Below, in pieces: positions 8,500 to 17,358 of a stretch of 64,000 nucleotides of DNA. The position numbers and the translations under genes were made by a program. Position 1 is the first letter of the stretch; every line of letters starts with the position of its first letter. Under the pieces are notes generated by a model, which did not search any database, was not told where the DNA came from, and saw nothing but the letters and a program-made list of their open reading frames with translations. The stretch is from Hyphococcus luteus (GTDB taxonomy: Bacteria > Pseudomonadota > Alphaproteobacteria > Caulobacterales > Parvularculaceae): positions 194,001-258,000 of the forward strand of contig NZ_PJCH01000003.1 in NCBI RefSeq assembly GCF_002943565.1, read 5' to 3'.

Positions 8500-9419
8500 T
8501 ACTCATCCCCCGCATATTCGGGCGCGCGTTCGCCGAAGAAGTAAGCGTTCGGATCGCGGTCGATTTCACGCAGCATGGCGTCGAGCGTGCGCATCAAACG
8601 GCGCGCCTCGGCAAGCGCCGGCGCCACCTGGCCCAGTCCCTGATCGGCGAAGACGCGAATGGAGGCGCGGTTTTCAGTCGTAATAGCCCGCACCTCTTCG
8701 ACCAGCGCGCGCGATTCCGACAGGAGCGCTTTGACGTCCTCGGCCGCAGCCTGCGCGTCGTTCTCCATGAACTCCTCAAGGCTCGACGCCGCAGAGTCGA
8801 GCTTCGACGTCACATTCGCAAGGTCCGTCGTCACGGTGTTCAGATTCTTGATGATATGGACAATGTCTTCCTCATTATCGGCGAAGGCGCCGGTCACCGT
8901 CTCCACATTGGAGATGATGTCGGAAATATCATTGATGTTTTCATCCGACAAAAGACGGTTCGCCTGGGCGAGCATATCGCCGGAGCCTTCCAGAAAGGCC
9001 GCAAAGCCCGCCGTATCCGCCACGATCTTCGGAACGCGTTTGTCGCTGACATCTTTCAAAAGCGGCTTATCGGCGCTGCCGCCCACCAGCTGAATGACGG
9101 CGAGACCGGTGAAGCCGACAAGCTCCAGCTCCGCCTTGGTGTCGGTCTTGACCGGCGTGTCCTTGTCGACGCGCACGCGCGCGACGACGACGCGAGGATC
9201 TTCCGGGTCAATGGAAAGCGTCTCGACTTCGCCCTTCTGGATGCCGTTGAAGCGCACCGCGGCGCCGACCGAAAGGCCTGACACGCGTCCGGTGAAGATC
9301 ACGTCATATTCATCGAATTCGCGCTGGGTCTGCGACATCTGGATGATGACGAAAAACGCAAGCGCGATCGCGATCAACACGACCGAGCCGATCACGACGT
9401 AATGCGCGCGCGTTTCCAT
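8499..9419 (-). CDS. mlaD: MCE-domain protein MlaD, lipid ABC transporter periplasmic component
   Basis: A 306-residue protein with a single N-terminal membrane anchor (about residues 8-28) followed by one MCE domain (about residues 37-115: YDVIFTGRVSGLSVGAAVRF, then GFTGLAVIQLVGG). A long helical region with hydrophobic heptads (about residues 130-270) ends in a conserved DRDPNAYFFGERAPEY tail. MCE proteins form hexameric tunnels that pass phospholipids between membranes. It sits 17 nt downstream of the ATPase gene and overlaps the lipoprotein gene. No mlaC or mlaA is in the window, which suggests an MCE/PqiC-type route rather than the E. coli MlaC shuttle. Confidence 0.88.
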   Translation of the reverse strand: METRAHYVVIGSVVLIAIALAFFVIIQMSQTQREFDEYDVIFTGRVSGLSVGAAVRFNGIQKGEVETLSIDPEDPRVVVARVRVDKDTPVKTDTKAELELVGFTGLAVIQLVGGSADKPLLKDVSDKRVPKIVADTAGFAAFLEGSGDMLAQANRLLSDENINDISDIISNVETVTGAFADNEEDIVHIIKNLNTVTTDLANVTSKLDSAASSLEEFMENDAQAAAEDVKALLSESRALVEEVRAITTENRASIRVFADQGLGQVAPALAEARRLMRTLDAMLREIDRDPNAYFFGERAPEYAGDE

Positions 9420-9436
9420 TGTCTCTAGCTCATCCC

Positions 9437-10225
9437 CTAGCTCGCCTTAAAGGCAAGCGCGGCCCTGCCCCTGGGCCCTGAAAAATATTCCTGTATCCAC
9501 GGATGATCGGTCTTGCGAACCTCTTCGAGAGGGCCGCAGGCAAGGACCCGCTTTTCAGCAAGCACCGCCACCCGGTCACACGTCGCATGCAGCGTATCAA
9601 GATCATGGGTCACCATAAACACGGTTAACCCTAAGGATTCCTTGAGATTCACGATGAGCTCATCGAATTTCGCGGCCCCGATCGGGTCGAGGCCGGCGGT
9701 CGGCTCGTCGAGAAAAACGATTTCCGGATCGAGGGCGAGCGCCCGGGCGAGGCCGGCGCGCTTCCTCATCCCGCCGGAAAGCTCGGCGGGGTATCGCGCG
9801 CCCGCCTCCTCCGGCAGGCCGGACATGGAGATCTTCAGCGCCGCAATGTCCTTAGCCAATTCGTCAGGAAGGTTAAGATGTTCTTTAATCGGCGCCATGA
9901 CGTTTTGCGCGACGGTGAGCGAGGAAAACAGCGCGCCGCCCTGAAACAAAACGCCCCAGCGCTGTTCGATCACTTCGCGCTCCTTGTCGCTGGCCTGATA
10001 ATAATCCTCGCCGAAAATGCGCACGGTTCCCGCGCTCGGCCGTTTAAGACCGATGATGGCGCGCATCAGCACCGACTTGCCGGTGCCCGACCCGCCGACG
10101 ACGCCGAGGATCTCGCCCGCCCTCACGCTGAGGTCGAGATCTTCATGCACCACGAAGTCGTCGAACTGGGTCTTCAGCCCTTTGACTTCGATGACATGGT
10201 TTGAATCCTGTCCCTCGTCCGTCAA
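9437..10225 (-). CDS. mlaF: ABC transporter ATP-binding protein MlaF
   Basis: A 262-residue ABC ATPase with Walker A GGSGTGKS, Q-loop LFQGGALF, signature LSGGMRKRAGLARAL, Walker B IVFLDEPTAGLDP and switch histidine in VTHDLDT. The LSGGMRKR signature is typical of MCE-associated (Mkl/MlaF) ATPases. It powers phospholipid transport with the permease encoded immediately upstream, overlapping it by 4 nt (ATGA). Confidence 0.92.
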   Translation of the reverse strand: MTDEGQDSNHVIEVKGLKTQFDDFVVHEDLDLSVRAGEILGVVGGSGTGKSVLMRAIIGLKRPSAGTVRIFGEDYYQASDKEREVIEQRWGVLFQGGALFSSLTVAQNVMAPIKEHLNLPDELAKDIAALKISMSGLPEEAGARYPAELSGGMRKRAGLARALALDPEIVFLDEPTAGLDPIGAAKFDELIVNLKESLGLTVFMVTHDLDTLHATCDRVAVLAEKRVLACGPLEEVRKTDHPWIQEYFSGPRGRAALAFKAS

Positions 10226-11355
10226 AAGTCGATCTCCAGATAAAACATCGCGAAGAACGCATCGATGAGGATCACGAGAAACAGCGCCTGCACGACGGAA
10301 AGCGTCGTGTGCTGACCGAGGGACTCGGCGCTGCCTTCGACTTCCATGCCCTGGAAACAGCCGATGATCGCAATCACGAAGGCGAAAAACGGCGCCTTGA
10401 TGAGCCCCGCCCAGAAATGGTTGATGACGATGGTCTCCTGAAAGCGCGAGACAAAGAGCGCCGGCGAAATATCCATCGCTGTCGCCGCCACAAGACCGCC
10501 GCCGATGACGCCGAGCACCGCCGCGACGAGGGCGAGGATCGGCAGCATGATGACGAGCGCGATCACCCGCGGCAAAACAAGAACCTCCATGGGATCGAGA
10601 CCGAGGACGCGCATGGCGTCGATCTCCTCGCGGATCTTCATGGAGCCGATCTGCGCGGTGAACGCGCTGCCCGACCGCCCGGCAATCAGGATCGCGCTTA
10701 AGAGAACGCCGAATTCGCGCAACACCGAAATGCCCACAAGCTCCACGGTGAAAATGTCTGCGTTGAACATGCTGAGAATTTTGGCGCCCATATAGGCGAC
10801 CACCGCGCCGATGAGGAACGACATCAGCCCGACAATGGGCATGGCGTTCAGCCCCGCCTCCTCCATATGATAGACGGTGGAGGTCCAGCGCATCTTTTTC
10901 GGATTGAGCAGGACCCGTCCCGCCGTCGCCAGGGCGAGGCCGACAAAGCTCAAGACTTCGATCGCCGCGTAATAAGCGTCGACGACGCCGACGCCGAGGC
11001 GCCGGATGACCGCGACGAAGGCGTTTTCGTGCAGGGGCTCAACATGGCACGGCGAAAGGTGATTTTCGACCTGTTCGAGAAGCGCGGCCTGCGCTTCGTT
11101 CGCGCGCACGAAGCCGGAGTCGCCATTGCGCTCGCAGGCCCTGAGCGTGCGCTGGAGCATCATCGCGCCGACGGTGTCCAGCCTTTCCACCCCGGACATG
11201 TCGATGACGAGATCGCGGCCCACCGAATCATCGGCGAAATCGCGCAAGGGATCGTCGAGACCGCCGAGAAAACGCGCCCGCCAGTCGCCCTGGGGGGCCA
11301 GTTTCAGCACCCCTTGCGTCACATCGATGTCGAAACTCGCCGCCGAATCCGTCAT
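10222..11355 (-). CDS. mlaE: MlaE-family permease with N-terminal STAS domain
   Basis: A 377-residue protein. Residues 1-110 form a STAS-like domain (VIDMSGVERLDTVGAMML). The remainder is a MlaE permease with about five membrane helices and the typical PRVIALVIMLPILALVAA and FGVLLSAILIAGRSGSAFTAQIG segments. In enteric bacteria the STAS protein MlaB is separate; here it is fused to the permease, a common alphaproteobacterial arrangement. First gene of the mlaE-F-D-lipoprotein operon. The start ATG 11355 has an AAGGAAG ribosome site that overlaps a TTAA-N7-TTAA motif. Confidence 0.9.
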   Translation of the reverse strand: MTDSAASFDIDVTQGVLKLAPQGDWRARFLGGLDDPLRDFADDSVGRDLVIDMSGVERLDTVGAMMLQRTLRACERNGDSGFVRANEAQAALLEQVENHLSPCHVEPLHENAFVAVIRRLGVGVVDAYYAAIEVLSFVGLALATAGRVLLNPKKMRWTSTVYHMEEAGLNAMPIVGLMSFLIGAVVAYMGAKILSMFNADIFTVELVGISVLREFGVLLSAILIAGRSGSAFTAQIGSMKIREEIDAMRVLGLDPMEVLVLPRVIALVIMLPILALVAAVLGVIGGGLVAATAMDISPALFVSRFQETIVINHFWAGLIKAPFFAFVIAIIGCFQGMEVEGSAESLGQHTTLSVVQALFLVILIDAFFAMFYLEIDF

Positions 11356-11357
11356 GG

Positions 11358-11372
11358 TTAATGCTTCCTTAA
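11358..11372. promoter_or_regulatory. CtrA-like box upstream of mlaE
   Basis: TTAA-TGCTTCC-TTAA is an exact match to the CtrA consensus TTAA-N7-TTAA, 3-17 nt before the mlaE start. It overlaps the ribosome-binding site (AAGGAAG on the minus strand), so part of the match may be coincidental. If real, CtrA bound here would be placed to block mla transcription. Confidence 0.35.
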
Positions 11373-11523
11373 AGGAACCAGGCGCCCGGCCCGGTCCTTG
11401 CAGCGCTATGGTTTAAAACAGGATAATAAATTCATCCTGAATAAGGGCTTGCAAGTCGGATCGGCATTGGGCTCATGGAGCCCGCGGGCGCCGCCCGATG
11501 TCGTGCCGGTAAAAGGGGTCGTT

Positions 11524-13794
11524 TTGGCCAAACGTATGTTTTCCAAGCCGTTTCAGTGGCTGACCGGGCTCCCGCTCCTGGTCGTCACCGGCGTGCTGGC
11601 GGTGATGGCGATCGGCGCCCTGACCGGCGCGCAATCGCCGGAAGCGCGCTGGCGCGAGCGGCTTTTCGATTATTTTCAAAGACTTGACCCGGCAGACGGC
11701 GCGGCTGTGGATAATTTCCACCTGGTTCTGATCGACCGCGAGAGCGTCGAGGCGGTCGGCCCCTGGCCCTGGCCGCGGACGGTGATCGCCGGGCTCGTGG
11801 AGGCTGCGGGCGAAGCCGGCGCGAAAGGCGTCATCCTCACCGAAGCGGTCGACGCCCCCGATCCCCTGTCGCCGGAAACCATCGGCGAATTCTGGCTTTC
11901 AGGCGCAAGGGACGAAACCCTGGCCCAGCAGCTCGCCCTCCTGCCCCAGACAGACGAGCGTCTCGCCGAAGCTTTCACGTCCGTTGACGGCGGGGTCGGC
12001 GTTTCGGCCTCGGCGCCGCTCAACCCTTATCGCACATCTTCCTTTGAACGCACTGATATGAAAGGCGTTTCCTGGCTTCATGTCGCCGGCGACGCGGCGG
12101 ATTATCTGGCGCTGCCGGCGACGCGGTATTTCTACGGGCTCAATCCGGCGCTGGCCAATGCGGCGCAGCCTTCCGTCTCGGCGCTGTCGCCCGACAGCGA
12201 CGGCGTTTTGCGGCGCGCGCCACTCCTGTGGTCGATCGGCGGCAAGCCGGCGCCCTCCATCGCGCTCGAGGCCGCGCGCCTGGCGGCCGGCGGCGAAGCG
12301 GTCACCATCACCGCCGCCGATGCAGCCAACGCGCAAGGACGCACGCTCGAAAGCCTGCGCGTCAACGGCCATGCGCTGCCGCTCTCGGCAAGCTCGGCCA
12401 TGCGGCTTTACCTGCCGAAAAACATCGCGGTGCCGACCACTTCCGCCTCGCGCCTGCTTTCCGGCTATAACGGCGCGCCGGTGATCGCCGGATCGAATTC
12501 GCAGCTGAAAGACGCGGTCGTTCTCATCGGCCTCGATACGGAGCTCGGCCCCTCGGTCCGGACGGCGCGGGGGCCGATGGCGCCCGCCGCGGTCCACGCC
12601 CTCGCCGCGGCGCAGATCGTTTCCGGCGAAGCGCCCGTGCGCCCGGGCTGGGCGGGCTATATGGAAGCGCTCGCGGTGATGCTGCTCGGCGCGGCGGCGA
12701 TCATGATCGCCCGGCGTCTCGACTTCTGGCGCGCGGCGGGCTTCGCCGCCGTGGTCTCGCTCGTCCTCGTGCTCGGCGCCTATGGCGCTTTTGCGTTCGG
12801 CGACATCATGCTGAACCCGATCCCGCCGGCTTTCGCGCTGTTCCTCGGCGCGTTGTCGATCGCCGGCGGCAAATCCATCGGCGGCGTGTTGCGCGACGAT
12901 AATCTGCGCGGCTCGTTCCATGACACGCTGCCCGAAGCGGCGATGAAGAAACTGCGCGAGGATTCAGGCGCCGATCTTCTGAACGGCGTGCGCCGGGAGA
13001 TCACCGTCCTCGCCTGCGAGCTGCGTTTCGCGGACGAAGATCTGCGCACCATGGAGAACCTGCCCGACGACATCACCAAGCTCCTCGCCGCGGCTTCGCT
13101 CGATCTGCGCCAGACCATCATCGACGCCGGCGGCGCGGCCGATCAGGCGGAGGGCGGGCGCCTGTTCGCTTATTTCAACGCGCCCTTAGAGACCGCCGAC
13201 CACATCCAGGCGGGATGCGCGGCGGCGCTGCGCCTCATCGAAAGCATGGACAAGGTCAACGCCGATCTCGACGCGTCGAGCCGCACGCGCGGCCTGCAGA
13301 TCCATCTCGCCATCGGCATCGCCACGGGCCCGTGTTTCGTCGGCCCCATGGGCCATGGCCGCAACAACCGCTACTCCGCCGTAGGCCCCGCGGTCGACCG
13401 CGCCGCGTTCCTGCGCAGCCAGTCCGAGTTTTACGGCCCCGCGATGATCTGCGACGAGCAGGTCTACAAGGAAACGCATCACCATTTCGCGTTTCTCGAA
13501 CTCGACAAGCTGAAACTGCGCGACGAGACGCGGCCTGTCTCCATCTATGCGCTGATCGGCAATCCGTTCATCAAATCGTCGAAGGCGTTTCGCGCGCTTG
13601 ACGACGCCCACCGGGAGTTTCTGAAGGCCTATCGCGCCGGCGATATGGGCCGGGCCAAAACGCTTTTGGAAAAAACCAAAGGCTCGCCCGGCGCGAAGAT
13701 CGCCCTCTTCGACATCTATGAAGAGCGCGTCAAAAAATATTCCGAAGACGGCGTTCCCAAAGACTGGGACGGCGCGCATATAGCGGGGGTTTGA
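11524..13794 (+). CDS. CHASE2-domain adenylate/guanylate cyclase homologue, probably catalytically dead
   Basis: A 756-residue protein. An N-terminal membrane helix is followed by a periplasmic CHASE2 domain (starting DNFHLVLIDRESVEAVGPWPWPR), three C-terminal membrane helices (GYMEALAVMLL onward) and a class III nucleotide cyclase-like domain. TTG 11524 (MAKRMFSK) is preferred because AAAAGGGG lies just upstream; ATG 11536 is possible. In the cyclase domain the key positions are changed. The first metal Asp is Glu (codon 13018), the second metal Asp is Gly (13156), the base-contacting Asp is Pro (13387), the transition-state Asn is Asp (13396) and Arg is Phe (13408). It is probably a pseudo-cyclase used for binding or scaffolding. 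Confidence 0.85.
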   Translation: MAKRMFSKPFQWLTGLPLLVVTGVLAVMAIGALTGAQSPEARWRERLFDYFQRLDPADGAAVDNFHLVLIDRESVEAVGPWPWPRTVIAGLVEAAGEAGAKGVILTEAVDAPDPLSPETIGEFWLSGARDETLAQQLALLPQTDERLAEAFTSVDGGVGVSASAPLNPYRTSSFERTDMKGVSWLHVAGDAADYLALPATRYFYGLNPALANAAQPSVSALSPDSDGVLRRAPLLWSIGGKPAPSIALEAARLAAGGEAVTITAADAANAQGRTLESLRVNGHALPLSASSAMRLYLPKNIAVPTTSASRLLSGYNGAPVIAGSNSQLKDAVVLIGLDTELGPSVRTARGPMAPAAVHALAAAQIVSGEAPVRPGWAGYMEALAVMLLGAAAIMIARRLDFWRAAGFAAVVSLVLVLGAYGAFAFGDIMLNPIPPAFALFLGALSIAGGKSIGGVLRDDNLRGSFHDTLPEAAMKKLREDSGADLLNGVRREITVLACELRFADEDLRTMENLPDDITKLLAAASLDLRQTIIDAGGAADQAEGGRLFAYFNAPLETADHIQAGCAAALRLIESMDKVNADLDASSRTRGLQIHLAIGIATGPCFVGPMGHGRNNRYSAVGPAVDRAAFLRSQSEFYGPAMICDEQVYKETHHHFAFLELDKLKLRDETRPVSIYALIGNPFIKSSKAFRALDDAHREFLKAYRAGDMGRAKTLLEKTKGSPGAKIALFDIYEERVKKYSEDGVPKDWDGAHIAGV
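13750..13785 (+). repeat. 36-bp direct repeat, copy 1 (3' end of CHASE2 gene)
   Basis: The last codons of the CHASE2-cyclase gene (encoding GVPKDWDGAHIA) are repeated exactly at 16752-16787 in the same orientation. Weaker similarity continues to the stop codon. The two copies bracket the VPLPA repeat-protein gene. Confidence 0.9.
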
Positions 13795-13818
13795 CGGCGG
13801 CGCCTTTCTTGACGCATA

Positions 13819-16533
13819 TCAGGCCAATGCGCGCCGCGCCGGCTTGCGCAGACGGCGGAAACCGGCAAACCCTCCAAGACCTGAGAGGAAAAACAATGCT
13901 GCGCCCGGGAGCGGAACCTCTCCGCCGTCCATCCCGAAAATGCGAAGCCGGAACACGTCGACATCGAAGCCGCCGATATTCGCGACCTCGACGCCATAGC
14001 TGTACATGACGCTCGCGGCGAGGCCGAATATGTACACATTGTCAAAATCGCCGAGAATGCCGCCGACGCTGTCCGAAACGATAAGATCGTAAACCGACGG
14101 CGCCGGGTCGAACGAAAAGTCGACTTCAAGATCGCCGTCGAGCATCGCGGCCGCCGCATCGATAGCGGCGTAGTCGACGCCTCTGTTGGTGCCGTCAACG
14201 TCAAACGAAAGCGTTGCTCCCGCGCCAAGCGTCAGCGCATCGTCGAGGCTTACAAGCGTATGATCGAGATTGACCGTCCCGGTCCCAACGCCGATCCCGC
14301 TTTCGCTGACGCCGACGCGCATGGCCGACGCCATCACCGGACCGTCGCTGACGGTAAGATAACCGGTAGCGTCGCCCGTGCTCGTCGCGCCGCGCACATT
14401 GCCGACCTCGATAAGGTCGTAGCCGGTGATGCCGCCGGTAATGCTGGCGACGCCGATTGTCGTGGGAGCTGCATTCGTACTGCCGACATCGAAGCTGAAC
14501 CCGTTCCCGTTGCTGTGGACGCCGCCGCCCAGAACCGTTAGCACGCCGCCGCCGCTGCCCGTCGCGTCCGGATCCGCCGTACCGCTGCCGACGCCGATGG
14601 TGTTAAAGCTGAAGATGCCGTCCCCGACCGTCAGGCTGCCGACCGAGACGCCGTTCCCTGCCGCCGTCCCGACCGAAAGAAAACCGCCGGTCGTCGACCG
14701 TGATAACGATCCGACCACATCCATCACGCCGGACGCATTGCCATTGCTGTCGAGCCCGGTGACGCCGATCTGCATCGACGTAAAGCCGCTCACATCGCCG
14801 CTCACCGACAAGGTCCCGTCCGCATCCCCGAGACTTTCCGTCCGGCCGATGCGCAGCGCGCCCGTATCGAGACCTGTCAGATTGCCGGTGATCGAAACAT
14901 CGCCCTGCGCGCTGCCGGTCTGAGTCGCGCTCCCGCGCGCATTGCCGACCTCAACGATGCCGTAGCCGTCGACATCGCCTGTGATACTCGCGACGCCTGT
15001 TACGGAGCCGTTGGCGTTGAGGCTGCCGACGTCGAAGCCGAAGCCGTCGCCGCCGCTGTGAACGCCTCCACCCAGAACCGTCAGCACGCCGGTCGAGCTG
15101 CCCATCGCGTCCGGGTCCGCCGTGCCGCTGCCGACGCCGATGGAGCTAAAGCCGTTGAGGCCGTTTCCGACCGTCAGGCTGGCATTCGCAACGCCGTTCC
15201 CCGCCATTGTGCCGACGGAAAGGAAGCCGCCAGTCGTCGAGCGCGACAGGCTGCCGCCGACATCCATCACGCCAGCCGCATTGCCGTTGCTGTCGAGGCC
15301 GGTGACGCCGATCTGCAGCGATGTGAACCCGCTCACGTCTCCGCTTACGGATAGCAAGCCGTCCGCATCCCCGAGGCTTTCCGTCCGGCCGATGCGCAGC
15401 GCGCCCATATCGAGGCCCGTCAGATTGCCGGTGATCGAAACGTCGCCGCTCGCGCTGCCGGTCTCAGTCGCGCTCCCGCGCGCATTGCCGATCTCAACAA
15501 TGGAATACCCATCAACATCCCCGGTAATGTCGGCAAAGCCAAGGACGCTGCCATTGGCGTTGAGACTGCCGACGTCGAAGCCGAAGCCGTCGCCGCCGCT
15601 GTGAACGCCGCCGCCCAGAACCGTCAGCACGCCGGTCGAGCTGCCCGTCGCGTCCGGGTCCGCCGTGCCGCTGGCGACGCCGATCGAGTTGAAGCCGAAG
15701 ACGCCGTTCCCAACCGTCAGGCTGCCGTCCGCGACGCCGTTCCCCGCCATCGTGCCGACAGAAAGGAAGCCGCCAGTCGTCGAGCGCGACAGGCTGCCGC
15801 CGACATCCATCACGCCGGCCGCATTGCCCTCGCTGTCGAGGCCGGTGACGCCGATCTGCAGCGACGTGAACCCGCTCACGTCCCCGCCGACCGTCAGCGA
15901 TCCGTCTGCGTCGCCAAGGCTTTCCGTCCGGCCGACGATGAGACCGCCCGCATCCATGCCGGTGAAGTCGCCGGCGATGGCAGCGTCGCCCGTCGCCGTC
16001 CCGTCAGCAATGCCGTCAATAAATTCGCCGATCGACGCGGCGCCGCCGACCGTCACATCGCCATCATTATTGGCGCCGCCGTTCGTCGTCAGGAGGCCGT
16101 TGGAATCGCCCTGCGGAAAGATGAAGACCGGGGCGTCGGTGACGCCGATCCTCAGATCGCCGCCGACAGCAAGGCCGACGTCATTTAATTGCAGCGATCC
16201 CGTTCCATAAGGCGGCAAAGGCGAGGAGTTGTCGCGGTAACCGATGTTTAGATCATTGGTATCAGCGAGCGTCCCTGAACCTGGATAGAAACCGCTGGAA
16301 CTGTCGGCCGTCGCGTCGCCGCCATTGTTGATGAAGACGTCGTCGGTGGAGCCGGGAACGCTGAGCGACCAGTTCGTGCTATCGAACCAGTCGCCGGCGC
16401 CGGCGTTCGACCAGGAAATGACGGCAGCCTCAGCGGGGCTGGCGGCGAGCACGCCGGCAAGACAGAGCGGCGCGAGCTTTACGGACGAAAGTCGCAAAAA
16501 GGCCGCAACACCATGCAGATTTTGCGTTGTCAT
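13819..16533 (-). CDS. Secreted tandem-repeat protein with VPLPA-CTERM-type anchor
   Basis: A 904-residue protein starting at ATG 16533 with GGGAGG five nt upstream. It has a signal peptide ending near SPAEA and an N-terminal module (GAGDWFDSTNWSLSVPGSTD) seen in many exported beta-rich proteins. Three near-identical 181-residue Gly/Asp/Ser/Thr-rich repeats follow. The C-terminus EVPLPGAALFFLSGLGGFAGFRRLRK is a PEP-CTERM-like sorting signal: VPLPxA motif, hydrophobic helix, basic tail. Such signals are processed by exosortase-type enzymes, none of which is in the window. Likely a cell-surface or matrix protein. Its segment is bracketed by 36-bp direct repeats. Confidence 0.85.
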   Translation of the reverse strand: MTTQNLHGVAAFLRLSSVKLAPLCLAGVLAASPAEAAVISWSNAGAGDWFDSTNWSLSVPGSTDDVFINNGGDATADSSSGFYPGSGTLADTNDLNIGYRDNSSPLPPYGTGSLQLNDVGLAVGGDLRIGVTDAPVFIFPQGDSNGLLTTNGGANNDGDVTVGGAASIGEFIDGIADGTATGDAAIAGDFTGMDAGGLIVGRTESLGDADGSLTVGGDVSGFTSLQIGVTGLDSEGNAAGVMDVGGSLSRSTTGGFLSVGTMAGNGVADGSLTVGNGVFGFNSIGVASGTADPDATGSSTGVLTVLGGGVHSGGDGFGFDVGSLNANGSVLGFADITGDVDGYSIVEIGNARGSATETGSASGDVSITGNLTGLDMGALRIGRTESLGDADGLLSVSGDVSGFTSLQIGVTGLDSNGNAAGVMDVGGSLSRSTTGGFLSVGTMAGNGVANASLTVGNGLNGFSSIGVGSGTADPDAMGSSTGVLTVLGGGVHSGGDGFGFDVGSLNANGSVTGVASITGDVDGYGIVEVGNARGSATQTGSAQGDVSITGNLTGLDTGALRIGRTESLGDADGTLSVSGDVSGFTSMQIGVTGLDSNGNASGVMDVVGSLSRSTTGGFLSVGTAAGNGVSVGSLTVGDGIFSFNTIGVGSGTADPDATGSGGGVLTVLGGGVHSNGNGFSFDVGSTNAAPTTIGVASITGGITGYDLIEVGNVRGATSTGDATGYLTVSDGPVMASAMRVGVSESGIGVGTGTVNLDHTLVSLDDALTLGAGATLSFDVDGTNRGVDYAAIDAAAAMLDGDLEVDFSFDPAPSVYDLIVSDSVGGILGDFDNVYIFGLAASVMYSYGVEVANIGGFDVDVFRLRIFGMDGGEVPLPGAALFFLSGLGGFAGFRRLRKPARRALA
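14307..15935 (-). repeat. 543-bp (181-residue) tandem repeats, three units
   Basis: The sequence TTTCCGTCCGGCC recurs at 14835, 15378 and 15921, exactly 543 bp apart, and the flanking DNA follows the same period. Each unit encodes the order IGRTESLGDADG, GDVSGFTSLQIGVTGLDS, GSLSRSTTGGFLSVGT, SGTADPDATGSS and VLTVLGGGVHSGGDGF. Units 1 and 2 are the closest; the third is more diverged. A partial unit precedes the first. Unit boundaries are approximate. Confidence 0.9.
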
Positions 16534-16751
16534 TCGCACCTCCCCCTGGAAACGGCACGTAATATTAAGGCAGTGTAGACCCTACGCCCGAAATATAGAA
16601 GCGATTTTCTGTGTCTTCCAAAACAACCTGCCGTTGAATTCGTCGGCGCGAGATTCCTAACAAGGGCAAGATGTCGCGTCCCGCCTTCAATCTTTATACT
16701 GACTTTTTTCTTGCGCCTCGCCGACGGCATGGCGCGGGATAATCTCGAAAA

Positions 16752-16787
16752 GGCGTTCCCAAAGACTGGGACGGCGCGCATATAGCG
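16752..16787 (+). repeat. 36-bp direct repeat, copy 2
   Basis: An exact copy of 13750-13785, lying between the VPLPA protein gene and the DUF6265 gene. In the plus frame it reads GVPKDWDGAHIASV then stop, a close copy of the CHASE2 protein C-terminus. The frame is closed by a stop about 12 nt upstream, so it is a remnant and not a gene. The 269 nt from 16534 to 16802 otherwise holds the start region of the repeat-protein gene. Confidence 0.9.
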
Positions 16788-16802
16788 AGCGTTTAAAGCG
16801 CT

Positions 16803-17309
16803 CTAAGGCGTCTGCCGTTCATAGCGGAAATCCGCGCGGCTCGTCTCATCGAGTGAAACAGCCGAGCGCAGAACATCCTCGCCCTCGAGCGCGAATGTCA
16901 GCCCGTCGAAATAGACGGCGTTCTCTTCCAAAGCGACCAGCGGAAATTCCTCATAATCATCCTTTTCCTCCCAGCCGGTGAAGTCCGGATTGAAATGCTT
17001 GATCTGGAGGACAAGCGATCCCTCATGCTCAGCGAAGAGATAGAACTCGTAAAACATCAGCGCGCCGTCCGCCGTCGCCTGGCGGAACATGCCCATCATC
17101 TGACCGTCCACGGGCGGCGAAATGAACTCTTCCGACTTGCCGCCCAGCCCTTCGCCCTTCCAGTGGCCGATCAGCCATGAAAGCTCGTCGATAGAGGCGT
17201 GCGGCGACGCCGCGTCCTCGCTGAGCGATTTGATTTCAATCTTCGCTTCTTCAGCGCCGGCGGACGCAACCATGAACACCGCGGCGAAAATCATGATTAT
17301 GAAACGCAT
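16803..17309 (-). CDS. DUF6265 family exported protein
   Basis: A 168-residue protein with an N-terminal signal peptide (MRFIIMIFAAVFMVASAGA) and start ATG 17309 preceded by GGAGAG. The mature part has the family pattern LSWLIGHWKGEG...EEFISPPVDGQMMGMFRQ...FYEFYLF, which suggests a lipocalin-like beta barrel of unknown function. It probably acts in the periplasm. A longer upstream frame to 17357 would place Arg-rich sequence before the signal peptide and is rejected. Confidence 0.75.
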   Translation of the reverse strand: MRFIIMIFAAVFMVASAGAEEAKIEIKSLSEDAASPHASIDELSWLIGHWKGEGLGGKSEEFISPPVDGQMMGMFRQATADGALMFYEFYLFAEHEGSLVLQIKHFNPDFTGWEEKDDYEEFPLVALEENAVYFDGLTFALEGEDVLRSAVSLDETSRADFRYERQTP

Positions 17310-17358
17310 GGATGTCTCTCCTTCCCTGCGGCGGCCATTCGGCGCCGGTCCCGGCATC

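Noticed and set aside
9873-9888. TTAA...TTAA resembling a CtrA box
   Set aside because: The spacer is 8 nt, not 7, and the site lies inside the mlaF coding sequence.
14307-15935. Periodic repeats considered as a CRISPR-like array
   Set aside because: The 543-bp units are coding, in frame and nearly full-length identical; there are no short repeats with unique spacers.
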